Shown piece by piece: positions 30,745 to 41,300 of a stretch of DNA of 64,000 nucleotides. The position numbers and the translations under genes are program-made. The first letter of the stretch is position 1. Every line of letters begins with the position of its first letter. Source of the stretch: Lithodes maja (lineage: Eukaryota; Arthropoda; Malacostraca; Decapoda; Lithodidae); assembly GCA_037953745.1 (NCBI GenBank), contig JBAKBP010006606.1, positions 44,609 through 108,608 of the forward strand, read 5' to 3'. Under the pieces are notes generated by a model. The model saw nothing but the letters and a program-made list of their open reading frames with translations. It was not told the DNA's origin and did not search any database.

Positions 30745-31258
30745 TCATGCTCTCTTGGAAAGACCAATATTACCAGTCTCGCTAAGGCAGCCTCCCAGAA
30801 GCTGGGTGTTCTCAACTGCCTCAAGGGGTTCTTTACCCCTGCACAGCTTCTTGCTCTGTACAGGGGCACAGTGCGTCCTTGTATTAAGTATTGTTCACAT
30901 GTGTGGGGAGGATCCTCTCACACCGCACTCCTAGATAAAGTAGAAAGGAAAGCCTTTCGTATCATTAACTCCCGTCCACTCACCAACTCTCTGCAATCTC
31001 TCTCTCTTCGCCGCAATGTTGCATCTCTCGCTATTCTATCGCTACTACAATAATCAGTGTTCCTCGGAGCTTTCCCAGTATATACCACCTCCTCTACGTA
31101 GGGTGCGTAGTACCCACCTTGCAACACAGTCCCACCCCTACTCTCTGCAACTCTCCAACCCAAGAGTGAAATGCTATTCTCAGACTTTTTTTCTATGGTA
31201 ACTAAAAGGATTAATCGAGATAGTCTGAAGCCTTTTAATGAGTAGACGTCCTTCTTAA
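30745..31258 (+). pseudogene. LINE E reverse-transcriptase C-terminal fragment
   Basis: Plus-strand sequence encodes ITSLAKAASQKLGVLNCL, LYRGTVRPCIKYCSHVWGG, LLDKVERKAFRIINS and LSLRRNVASLAILSL. After a frameshift near 31050 it continues with QYIPPPLRRVRSTHLATQSH. This is the region C-terminal to the RT in Jockey/CR1-like LINEs. It is cut on the right by the TTAA element at 31263. Confidence 0.7.
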
Positions 31259-31262
31259 TTAA

Positions 31263-31744
31263 CCCTTCCTGCCCGGGTGTCAGTGTGAAAGGACACCACG
31301 AAATAAGGGCAGGAGCCCGGGTGTCCTGTTACTAGGCAGTATGCTTTCAAGCCTATTCAGCTTGGTCTGAACGCTGTGTGTCCGACGAATGTAAACAAAG
31401 CCAATCGTTGCGTCACCGCACCTCCGAAAACAATAAGGAGACGTCGGATCAATGTTATTGTTGTGACGTCAGACGAAATTAGTGTCTGAAAAGCTCCGAT
31501 ATTGTCAACATCGCGGAAAAATTCGCTCCACGGAAATCGTCATCACAACTGAACCAGTTGACTTAGAGAGCTCTACTCAATGCCAGTCTACAGATTGGAA
31601 ACCGCACTACGTTTATAGATGGCGTGGGAAATTTCTAGCAGTTAAACTAAACAAAAATACGGTAGCCTAGGCCTAGACGTTTTTCGGCCAGATTGCCCGG
31701 GTAGCCCACACTGTCCTTTGGAGAGACAGCCCGGGCCAGGAGGG
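31263..31744. mobile_element. piggyBac-type MITE, 482 bp
   Basis: TTAA flanks at 31259-31262 and 31745-31748. The left end is CCCTTCCTGCCCGGGTGTC; the right end reverse-complemented is CCCTCCTGGCCCGGGCTGTC. No transposase ORF. Its termini resemble the other TTAA elements here only in the CCC start, so it is a separate family. Confidence 0.75.
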
Positions 31745-31868
31745 TTAAGCTGTACAAAAGCGTTTATTAGTTGCCAGAATATAATGAAAAGTATATCGCC
31801 GGTACAGAAAGGGGTATCAAAAAATAAATAAGGAAAAATACAAAATTAACCTGTGACGATATTTTCAG

Positions 31869-32037
31869 GTTGTGTATCAAGAAGTGGAGACGTACAACGG
31901 GGACTCTCGGACCCATATAGTGACCCAGACGAAAGCAGTGGAGGAGCTCTACCCCGGCCGCAACTACTCCATCTCTGTGGCTGCAGTCTCCAACGGCATC
32001 CACAGCGACCCTCCTTCACAGATATATATGGCAACAA
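31869..32037 (+). CDS. Host-gene exon: C-terminal half of an FN3 domain
   Basis: A splice acceptor (ATTTTCAG, 31861-31868) and donor (GTGAGT, 32038-32043) bound an open 169-bp frame. It starts in phase 0 and ends in phase 1. The peptide has the FN3 core: VEELYPGRNYSISVAAVSNG, with the conserved L-x-P-G-x-x-Y and V-x-A-x-S pattern, then SDPPSQIYMAT. The codon use is that of a real protein rather than a repeat. Receptor tyrosine phosphatases of the PTP10D/PTPRB group have such FN3 repeats, but other FN3 receptors are equally possible. The rest of the gene lies outside the window. Confidence 0.75.
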
Positions 32038-32116
32038 GTGAGTATATATCCCATTTCCCTCATATGTAGCCCAATTATTTATGAGATTATAAGACACCAC
32101 ACATTAGTTTGGCTAT

Positions 32117-32183
32117 GTAAGAAGTAGAGTTGTACAACGGAGAATCTCGGACCCGCTTAACGACATAAACGGAAGCAGTGGAG
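32117..32183 (+). pseudogene. Decayed duplicate of the FN3 exon
   Basis: Bases 32117-32183 resemble the start of the exon at 31869 (GAAGTGGAGACGTACAACGG against GAAGTAGAGTTGTACAACGG; then shared TCTCGGACCC and GAAGCAGTGGAG). Substitutions include stop codons in the exon frame. It is cut on the right by the SINE segment at 32184. Confidence 0.7.
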
Positions 32184-32387
32184 TGAAGTGACCTCGCAAC
32201 GGCACCGTACAATTTTTGCCGACTTTACAATGACACACAATTACAATTTAAAATTTTAAACAATCTCATCCGAACTGCGTCTGATGCGGAAATTCGCCCC
32301 AAATGTTTTCGGGCGCGGCCCGGCCGAGATTCGAACTCGGGCCCGCCACGTGGGAGGCGAGCGCCTTAGCCGCTACACCAAGAGAAG
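32184..32387 (-). mobile_element. tRNA-derived SINE, copy 1
   Basis: On the minus strand the head reads TGGTGTAGCGGCTAAGGCGC, then a CTCCCAC anticodon-loop-like segment and GAGTTCGAATCTC, close to A box, CCC anticodon (glycine-like) and B box. A ~140-bp body with GGGGCGAATTTCCGCATCAG and an AT-rich tail follow. It resembles a tRNA gene only in its first ~70 bp (32318-32387) and is not a functional tRNA. Confidence 0.65.
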
Positions 32388-32394
32388 TACAGTA
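32388..32394. other. TACAGTA, probable Tc1/mariner-type excision footprint
   Basis: The related copy at 33019-33351 has a MITE with CAG...CTG ends at this exact site, between two TA. Here the site reads TA-CAG-TA, which is what remains when such an element leaves three terminal bases behind. Confidence 0.65.
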
Positions 32395-32810
32395 CTCCAC
32401 TTGGCGTGATAGCTCAAGCAGATTTCAGCATCGAATGCCGTTACAGATACTTTGCCACAATCCAGGCATTACATCACATTATCATCCAGGTAGCAAAGAT
32501 TCTGAGCGAGCGGAAGCAAGCGAGGCACAAGTCTGAGCGTGTCGACTACAGCGAGGCTCCGAGACAACGATTACCAGCGACATTCCTTATATCCGTCACT
32601 TGCCGGGCGGGTCACACACCACGGCGAGGAGGCAGTGCAGGAACCCGCTACCATACCTCCCAAACGAACCGGAGTCACTGGAACATCATCTCTGAGAATT
32701 TCTGAGAGCTCTAGCCTTAGCAACTGTTGTAGCCGACCAGTTAAGGCAAGCCAGTACACCATGGGGCTTCCCCAACTAAGCCTCTCAGATATCCCTTTAC
32801 AGCTGCCACC

Positions 32811-33018
32811 AGTGAAGTGACCTCGGAACGGCACCATACTATTTTTGCCGACTTTACAATGACACACCATTACAATTTTACAATTTTTTAACTATCACAT
32901 CCGAACTGCGTCTGATGCGGAAATTCGCCCCAAATGTTTTTGGGCGCGGCCCGGCCGAGATTCGAACTCGGGCCCGCCACGTGGGAGGCGAGCGCCTTAG
33001 CCGCTACACCAAGAGAAG
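32811..33018 (-). mobile_element. tRNA-derived SINE, copy 2
   Basis: Same head, body and tail as copy 1, with a few substitutions. It starts after the same TGAAGTGACCTCG end and has the glycine-like tRNA region at about 32947-33018. Confidence 0.65.
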
Positions 33019-33020
33019 TA

Positions 33021-33349
33021 CAGTAGGGTCTCGCATAAAACGAGTTTATGGTCGATAAACGAGGGCGTTTTATGCTATTTCGTTTTATGTGAACACAGCA
33101 TTTTGGTGGCGCAATATCGATGTTCACTGTAAGCGAAAAATTTTCGTACAAAGCGAACGATATTTCGTACGTTTTGTACGATATTTCGGCGCTCTATATG
33201 AAAACTCCTCGGATTTGCCCCACTTTGGCGGCGGACTCGTTTTATGTGATCACATTAGTTCTGATCGAAAATTAAATATTAATATTTTAGGTCGGTCGTT
33301 TTAATCGAGACTCGTTTTATGCGAACACGTTTTATGCGGGACCCTACTG
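33021..33349. mobile_element. Tigger/Tc1-mariner-type MITE, 329 bp
   Basis: TA flanks at 33019-33020 and 33350-33351. The left end is CAGTAGGGTCTCGCATAAAA; the right end reverse-complemented is CAGTAGGGTCCCGCATAAAA. The interior repeats TTTTATG motifs and has no ORF. The CAGT...ATAAAACGA style recalls Tigger ends. Confidence 0.8.
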
Positions 33350-33714
33350 TACTCCACTTGGCGTGATAGCTCAAGCAGATTTCAGCATCGAATGCAGTTA
33401 CCGATACTTTGCCACAATCCAGGCATTACATCACATTATCGTCCAGGTAGCGAAGACTCCGAGCGAGCGAAAGCAAGCGAGGCACAAGTCTGAGCGTGCC
33501 AACTACAGCGAGGCTCCGAGACAACGATCACCAGCGACATTCCTTATATCCGTCACTTGCCGGGCGGGTCACACACCACGGCGAGGAGGCAGTGCAGGAA
33601 CCCGCTACCATACCTCCCCAACGAACCGGAGTCACTGGGACATCATCTCTGAGAATTTCTGGGAGCTCTAGCCTTAGCAACTGTTGTAGCCAACCCAGTT
33701 AAGGCGAAACGCCA

Positions 33715-36649
33715 AGACGTCGGCCTGGTTTGTCGACAACCCCGACACAGACAGAGGGCTGGTACTACAAAACCAAACCGATAACCTCATCATCCTTAAC
33801 GACATCCATCAACATACCCATATTCCTCACCAAGCCCTCTATAACCCATCATCTCCAGACATCACCTTTTGCTCCCCAGAACTCGCCCCCACAACATCCT
33901 GGAGGGTGGTCAGAACCTTAGGCTCTGACCACCTCCCGATCATTATCACCACCAAAACCAGACTCACCCCAGCTAGCCACAAACACACATACACCAATTA
34001 TAAAAGAGCTAACTGGGAAGCATTCACAAATGAGACAGAACAACACTTCACAACTCTAAACAGTACACCCATCACTAACATCAACAATGCTGTACACATA
34101 CTCAATAAAACTATCCAAAATGCTGACAAGAAACACATTCCAAGAGGTAACAGAAAAAGACAACCCCAACTTCACACCAGAAATTCAAAACCTCAATAGA
34201 CAACGCGACATACTGAAACACTCCCCAGCACCCCACACACAAGACATCACACAACAAATTCAAGCACTCAACACCCAAACTAACAACAAAATACAAGAAC
34301 AACAAAAACTAAATTGGAATAACTTCCTACAAACACTTGATCACAAAACAAACCCCTAAAAACTCTACAAAACACTAAACAGCATCACACTTTCCAACAG
34401 CAACACAACACAATCACATGCTGCAATCACAACAACAGACTCTACTCCTTCATGTAAACAACAAGCAAACACTCTCATCAATCACTTCTCGCATGTCAGC
34501 CACCTAAAACCTCACAAAGACGACCGACGTGTCATCCGACGTAAGAGACAATTCCCCACAGACCCTGACTATACACCCTTCACCAATCACCAGACAAAGC
34601 ATATCATCAACAATCTCAAGCACTCACCCACCTGTGGCCTAGACAACATAAGCAACATACACCTCAGACACCTGGGACCACAAGGCATACAAGCACTCAC
34701 TAACATATCAAACTACAGCTATTCACACAACACAATACCAGACATTTGGAAGCATGGTATCATCATCACATTCCCCAAACCCAACAAAGACCCCACGCTA
34801 CCCTCCTCGCACCGCCCCATCACACTCCTTTGCTCCCCCTCCAAAGTCATGGAATGCCTAGTATTACAACTAATTACACCTGACCTACCCCTAGCTCCAA
34901 CACAACATGGTTTTAGGCCACTGCACTCCACAAACACTCTTCTCACAGACCTTACACAAAGAGCTTTCGATGGTATCAATTCAGCTAGACCACCACACAG
35001 ATCACTATTAGCCACACTCGACATTAGTAAAGCCTTCGATGGCATCCCCGCCACAACCTAACTAACAAAATCTACAACACAAACATGCACAACAACACAA
35101 AAAGGTGGCTGGCCAACTTCCTAGCAGGCAGATGTGCACACGTATCTTTTGCCGGTCAGTCATCTAAAATCAGAAACTTTCCAAACGGAGTCCCACAAGG
35201 ATCCGTCCTATCGCCCGAACTCTTCAATCTGTACATGCATGATATAACTACATAAGAACATAAGAAAATGGGAGTCTGCAGAAAGCCGATTGGCCTAAGC
35301 AAGGCAGATCCCTGTCCCACACAACCCCAATTCAATTACATAGCCCAATTATAGGCTTCACACTCTAATACCCTGAGGATCATCTTACCAAAACGGTTAG
35401 AGATTAACGCAGGATTATGGGGGTCTGCAGAGCGCTGATTGGCCCAACCCGGCTGATCCCCCTTCACACCCAACCCTTCTCGTCCATATGCTTATCCAAT
35501 ACACCCAATATGCCCCAAATAAACTTAGCCTCCTATGCAGATGACATAGCACTCACATGCACACACCATGACCCAAAAAGAGCAACAGATCTCCTTCAAC
35601 CCTATCTCAACACACTACATGGCTGGTGCACTACAAACAGACTTAATATAGCCCCAGCCAAATCCACTGCAACCCTGCTGACAAGTTGGACAGGAGAACA
35701 CGAATACATCCCTCAACTCACCATAAACAACACACCCCTAACACATACACACACACCCAAAATTCTAGGAGTAACATATGATACTCATATGACATTCAAA
35801 CAGCACACCACAAACATTAAAAAGAAACTGACACCCAGACTTAACGCCCTCAGGTCACTTGCTCACACAAAATTTGGACACAACAAAGAAACTACCACCA
35901 CAGTATATAAACAATACATAAGATCAGTGATGGAATACGCAAGCCCAGCCTAGGCTTCTAACCTAGCTGAAACACATCATAAGACCTTGCAGACTATTCA
36001 AAACAAAGCCCTGAAGATCATTACAGGCTGCACAGCTACTGCACCCACAGATCACCTACATCAAGAAACCAAAATCCTCAAAGTCAAAGACCATCTGGAC
36101 ATGAGAGGCACTCAATTCCTGGCAGCAGCCTCCACGAACCAAGACCACCCACTAAACTACATGGCAACACACCCACAGACACCAAGAAATATCAAAACAA
36201 CACCCAGCACACGGTATCACACACAATTATTGTCCTCTCTTCCTCCCTGCCCACCCCGAACCAACTTCCAGAAGCACATCCATACTCATATCTCTCACCG
36301 ATCCATCCACTCACTCACAGACAACACGCAGCTGCATGCACGACCTCCCGAAATCCATCCTTCCGAATCCTCCCTTCCTCGCGAGGACAGAGTCCACCTG
36401 GCCAGGCTGAGATGCGGACACCATCCAGCTCTCCTGAGCTATCAGAAGAGACTGGATGACTCCGTTGTCGACGCCTGCCCGGGATGTAACACAGCACCCC
36501 ATACCATTAAACACATCATAGAAGACTGCATTTCACACAACCACTTACGCCAACAACACAATCTACACTCAATGAGAGCTCTGTGGGAAAGCCCGATCGT
36601 GGCCATGGCCTTTCTCAGGGACTCGGGGCTGTTCGGCCAGGCAGCTTAG
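33715..36649 (+). pseudogene. LINE F ORF2: endonuclease end, RT and Cys-rich C-terminus
   Basis: In order: endonuclease tail (SWRVVRTLGSDHLPI), linker, RT start (LKHSPTCGLDNIS; SHRPITLLCSPSKVMECLV), HGFRPLHSTNTLL, LATLDISKAFDGIP (motif A), then after a frameshift NGVPQGSVLSPELFNLYM, then LASYADDIALTC (catalytic YADD). The C-terminus has HLARLRCGHHPALLSY and CPGCNTAPHTIKHIIEDC, a zinc-knuckle-like block. No RNase H is present. Defects include an in-frame TAA near 34357, a frameshift near 35048, the SINE at ~35250-35500 and a TAG near 35951 where Trp is expected. Clade (Jockey-like) is not resolved. Confidence 0.75.
35250..35500. mobile_element. SINE-like dimeric repeat inside LINE F
   Basis: The RT frame is interrupted between DIT and MPQINLASYADD. 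The insert starts with ATAAGAACATAAGAAAATGG and contains two related modules, GGGAGTCTGCAGAAAGCCGA and GGGGGTCTGCAGAGCGCTGA, each followed by TTGGCC. I recall similar repeats as common in decapod DNA, but no search was done. Confidence 0.6.
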
Positions 36650-36897
36650 GAAACAACAACAACAATAACAACCAGTTAAGGCAAGCCAGTACACCATGGG
36701 GATTCCCCCAACTAAGCAACTAGGTCTTGGGAGTGTTTGTTTTTTAAGCTTGATAGAGGTCTAGGGATGAAACAAACAAACAATAAATTATAACAATTAA
36801 ACACAAAAATCTCCCTTTAAGATTTGTGTGTCCTATTTATATTGACTAGACTAAATTATTCTGTCTTCCTATTAATATATCAATCAATCCATTGCAG

Positions 36898-37057
36898 AAA
36901 TCCAAGGAGATCTCCGGTGACCAAGCAACGGAAGGGATCAACCGCAAGCTGACGGTGTTGATCGGTGACCTGCGACCCGGAGAGATGTATAACTTCCAGT
37001 TCTACACCACCGCACACACTGTATCCAGTCAAACTACCACGCTAATCACCAGGACAC
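36898..37057 (+). CDS. Host-gene exon: C-terminal half of a second FN3 domain
   Basis: A pyrimidine-rich acceptor ending TCCATTGCAG (36888-36897) precedes an open 160-bp frame; a GTTAGT donor follows at 37058. It begins in phase 0 and ends in phase 1, like the exon at 31869. The peptide LIGDLRPGEMYNFQFYTTAH has the FN3 L-x-P-G-x-x-Y pattern, followed by SSQTTTLITRT. It is most likely from the same gene. Since exon 31869 ends in phase 1 and this one starts in phase 0, a phase 1-to-0 exon must come between them in the mRNA. Confidence 0.75.
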
Positions 37058-37059
37058 GT

Positions 37060-37394
37060 TAGTATATAGTGTCAAGTCAGTAAAAATAGGCTAAACTGAA
37101 CAAGATACAGAAATATACTTGAGCCGACCAGGCCAAGTGAGATATCTCTATTGGTCTAACTGGTTTGATTCCCGCAGTGGGTATATTTTCGGGAGGCTAT
37201 TTTCGCATCAAACGAAGATTAGGTGTGTTGGTAAAATTGTCAAGATGGTTGAAAGTAAGATCGGAGCTCCAGAACCTCCCTTTCGGGCATGTTGTAAAAA
37301 CTTAATCCTACAATACTGTACCTAACTACCTAACTAGCGGGTTTCCAGGGCGTTTCCGCGCCCTCCTCAGCTCCCCGCCATGGAGTGGCTTCGG
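37060..37394. other. Intron sequence; no gene seen
   Basis: Follows the FN3 donor. No ORF or structure of note apart from a GGTTTGATTCCCGC box near 37161 that is weakly tRNA-like. Confidence 0.4.
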
Positions 37395-37535
37395 TCACCC
37401 AGGCTTTATTGTGGTCGGCGGGGAGGTTCTGTGGGGGCGCTCGGTTGTGGCCTTGGCCTTGCTCAGGGCCTTGGGGCTGTTCGGCCAGGCAGCTTGGGGA
37501 AAAACAACAACAACAACAACAACAACTACCTACTT
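37395..37535 (+). mobile_element. LINE F 3'-end fragment
   Basis: GGCTGTTCGGCCAGGCAGCT and the (CAA)n tail match the end of LINE F at 36620-36665. Only about the last 120 bp are shared. The copy is 5'-truncated. Confidence 0.7.
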
Positions 37536-37769
37536 CCTCCCAGTAGGATTTCTCCATCTCCTTAACACTTTCATGCACTGGGGGTTGCCGTTTAGTTTTC
37601 ATAAATAAAATGATCTTAATCTCATAATTACCTATTCAAAATTAGTGTTCAGCCCACAGCTCGCTCAAAGATAACTGCAGAGGTTTAAGTAACTATACTA
37701 AAGGTTTCTAAACAATACTGATGGTCACAAAGGCTTATAAGTATCCCAGAAAGTGCTCAAATCACAGTT

Positions 37770-37948
37770 TAAGTTTAGAAGTAAAGTTGGTTAGTGAAAA
37801 AATATTAATTAATTTTGGATCAGGTGCAATTTATAGCGAGACCTTCCCAAGGGTTAAGTGCCCCATTAATTACTCCTTCCATTCGTCTATAGCTTAGGCT
37901 ACCATAGCACAGTTGGAATGTATGTACATGCTCAGATTAATTGACTCA
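37770..37948. repeat. Diverged ~330-bp satellite piece
   Basis: GGGTTAAGTGCCCCATTAAT and the following GTACATGCTCAGATTAAT match the satellite in 43330-43445. It directly abuts Penelope-like 3' UTR sequence. The stretch 37536-37769 shows nothing recognisable. Confidence 0.65.
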
Positions 37949-38309
37949 GATACTTTTTGTCTGTATTTATTGTTTATCTTTTTCTTTTTCTTTTTCTATT
38001 ATTAATATTAATATTGATGATTTTTTAAATTTATTGTTCTTGTTAAAAGAGTACTCTTTGTTTAAATCTGTTGTTACTTCATATTTTGCAATTATTTGTC
38101 TTTATATTATATATATTCATTGTCGATAGTATCAATTGCTTACTTTTGCGATTTCCTTAATTTATTTGTGCTATAAATGTAGGTTATCTGTAGGGTAGTT
38201 ATTGATAGGGGTCACTTGAGGCATGCTATGCTTACAGGTACCTACCCGATAGCACTATCGTTAGTGAGTGCTGTACTGTATTTTATATATTATTTTGTAA
38301 TAGTATAGA
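37949..38309 (+). mobile_element. Penelope-like 3' UTR segment, plus orientation
   Basis: This matches 22476-22850 of copy A on the plus strand and ends at ATAGTATAGAT, where an inverted copy begins at once. It forms a tail-to-tail arrangement with copy B. Confidence 0.8.
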
Positions 38310-41300
38310 TTCAAATGTAAAACTTGCAAACTAAACAAACCAAAATTGGGACAAGGACAATATAAAGTCAAATTAAATTATCAAAATCGCTATGTGGAAA
38401 CAACGCTTACTAAAATGAAAATTATTAAATAAAAGAACACAATCCACCACATAGGTGTACATTACTACATGAGCAAGTTAATCTGTTTCCCAAGCAAACT
38501 AATCGCACATATAACAACGCACTATCGTCACGTTAAAGGAAGTAGTCAAGTTTGGGTAGTCCGGGACGTTCTGGCAAATTTTACTAAACTCTGCATGAAT
38601 AAAGAAACTAAATGTTAAATGTCAAAATATTATTTAAAATCAAATTTGCAACATGACAAGACATTAACAATAGTACAAAATACAAATATTGATAAGATAT
38701 CTATACTATTACAAAATAATATATAAAATACAGTACAGCACTCACTAACGATAGTGCTATCGGGTAGGTACCTGTAAGCATAGCATGCCTCAAGTGACCC
38801 CTATCAATAACTACCCTACAAATAACCTACATTTATAGCACAAATAAACTAAGGAAATCGCAAAAGTAAGCAATTGATACTATCGACAATGAATACATAT
38901 AATATAAAGACAAATAATTGCAAAATATGAAGTAACAACAGATTTAAACAAAGAGTACTCTTTTAACAAGAACAATAAATTTAAAAAATCATCAATATTA
39001 ATATTAATAATAGAAAAAGAAAAAGATAAACAATAAATACAGACAAAAAACAATAAATACAGACAAAAAGTAAGCAGAGGTTATACAAGAAACTTCAAGT
39101 TAAAAAGGCTTGATTAAAATTATTGATGTCAAATTTTAGAATACAGTCACAATAATTGACCCTAAAAAGATTAAATTTATGGAACAATTTACTTGCCTCA
39201 AAACCTCTGTCCACTAAGAGTCTGTATAGTAACCTAGCTCTAGCCCAAAAGTCATCTACTTTAGTGCAGATTTTACAAAATCTTATTAATTGGGAATAAA
39301 AACAATTATAAGTTATTTTACTATCGATATTACTACTAGGGAAAGGAAAGTTTATTACGTTAAAATTAAAATCATCAACTTTGTGATATACTTTAAGTAT
39401 GCACTGTTCATTAACAATCTCTATATTTATATCAAGAAAATTTTCAACTTTATAATTTACGTTACATTGTGTGAGGGGAATAGAATTAGGGTAAATAAGT
39501 TTAGCAACTTGATTAAAATTTAACAAATTGCAAACAAGAATATCATCAATATATCTACTATTATTACTTAACAGTTTAGCAAGTGCTAATTTTTCTGGGA
39601 TTTTATTTTTCTTGCTACTGTCAACTAAGTCTTTTATATATTTAAATTCTAAAGCAAGCAAGAATAAGTCTGCAATTAAAGGGCTAGCATTTCCACCCAT
39701 AGGAATTCCTAATATTTGTTTGAAAATGTACGGGCCGAATCTAACATAAGTATTGAAAAGGAGGAATTTAAGGGCATCTTTAAGTTTAGTTCTATCAAAA
39801 TATACAGAACTAGTGGGAGTAGAGCTAAGTGATGCATTATTAAAATATGTATAAACATTTATGAAATAATTACCATTCCCAACGAACCTGTCAAAGTGCA
39901 AATCTATAATAAAGCAAAGCTCTGAATATACTAAATCTAAAGGCAAATTGGTATACAAAGTTGAAAAGTCGAAGCTATGTACCGAGGTAACTTTCGGCAT
40001 GGTATTTATTTTATCTATAACTTCTAACGAATTGTCAACACTCCAATAATAGTTAATGCCAGGTCTTCTCATGATGGTATTACAATATCTTTTATGAGTA
40101 CTTTTAATGTATTTTAAGCAATTTACGACTTGTTCTGATAGAGTTTTAGTGGTAGCAAATTTTGCTCCGGCAATAAAGCGATATTTATAAGGTCTTTTAT
40201 GAAATTTAGGTAACATGTATAATTTTGCAATGCACTTGTTCTTATCAGAAAGTTTAATATCAAATGTTATATTTTTCTTGGTATGTTCATCGATTAAGTT
40301 ATCAATATTCAGATTATTTTGAATTTCATAAACAGAATTACCGCAAATATTTTTACGTAATATGTTACCCTTAATACCTAATTCTTTTTTCATGTTTTCA
40401 AGATAAAATTTCTTACATGTGAAGCTATAATTATTGCTGGCTTTATCTACTGTAGTGATTACAAAATGTTTATGTAAATTTATTAAATCAGCTTTAAGCT
40501 TATTATAATTATAGTCTATAAAATCTGAAAGATTAAATTAATTTTTAAGCGAGAAAATTTTATTTCTAATTAACTTAATTAATAATTTAGACCATGCTTC
40601 TAGTTCTCTCTCATCGCAGCACGCAATTTTTAACAATTTATCTTTTAATTTATTGACTGAAAAAACAATATCTTTTAAAATTATGTCCCATGTTACTTTA
40701 TTACTCCCTATTCTAAATTTAAACCCTTTACGACATAGCTCCGCTAATTTGTCGTTTGCAAAATGTTTAACTAGTTCTACATCACCTGTTAATATGTGAC
40801 ATATCGGACTATAAATGAACTTTGCTAGTGCATCACGTTTGCTAGCTGGCATATCCATGACTCTTTCACACACGCATTTATTATTATTGAAAATATCATT
40901 ATCTGAAAGATTTCCTAAAACTTTATTATAATTACAAATAATAGACCCAACAGGTCGTTCATATGAATACACTATTAATGGTTTGAAATCTTTACAACCA
41001 TCTGGTAACATGGACTTAACTTTCTTTGAATTAATAAGACTGTTAACATTAATTTTGTCTAAAATTTTAGAGGAATAATTTAAAGTGGACATGACTTTAT
41101 CTTTAATACGGTTATCTTTGGATTTCTTAGAATTCGCTCTAATATATCCCATAAAAGCAAAGACTATATTCTTAAATTTATTTGTGAAATTATGTTTATT
41201 GTTTAGAATATTTTCTATAAAAGGAGCAAAACTTTTCTTTTGTAGGCCTTTCAATGAATCTTTTAATTTTTTAATTCCGAAATTTCGATATAATGAATAT

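Larger units (their letters stand above)
32184..32783. repeat. Segmental duplicate copy 1 (SINE plus ~390 bp)
   Basis: This block is repeated at 32811-33705 and 36672-36720, where it is split by a MITE and by LINE F. The part after the SINE (from GGCGTGATAGCTCAAGCAGA to GGGGCTTCCCCAACTAAGC) is non-coding and about 97% alike by eye in the longest shared tract. Confidence 0.8.
33706..36671 (+). mobile_element. LINE F, 5'-truncated, with SINE insertion
   Basis: The element runs from within the endonuclease to a (CAA)n-type tail (AACAACAACAATAACAAC). An 11-bp duplication CCAGTTAAGGC at 33695-33705 and 36672-36682 flanks it. Several stops and frameshifts disable it. The same family gives the fragments at 14345-14529 and 37395-37535. 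Confidence 0.85.

Noticed and set aside
32318..33018. Two glycine-tRNA-like sequences as functional tRNA genes
   Set aside because: Anticodon arm and acceptor pairing are poor and both are joined to the same SINE body, so they are SINE heads.
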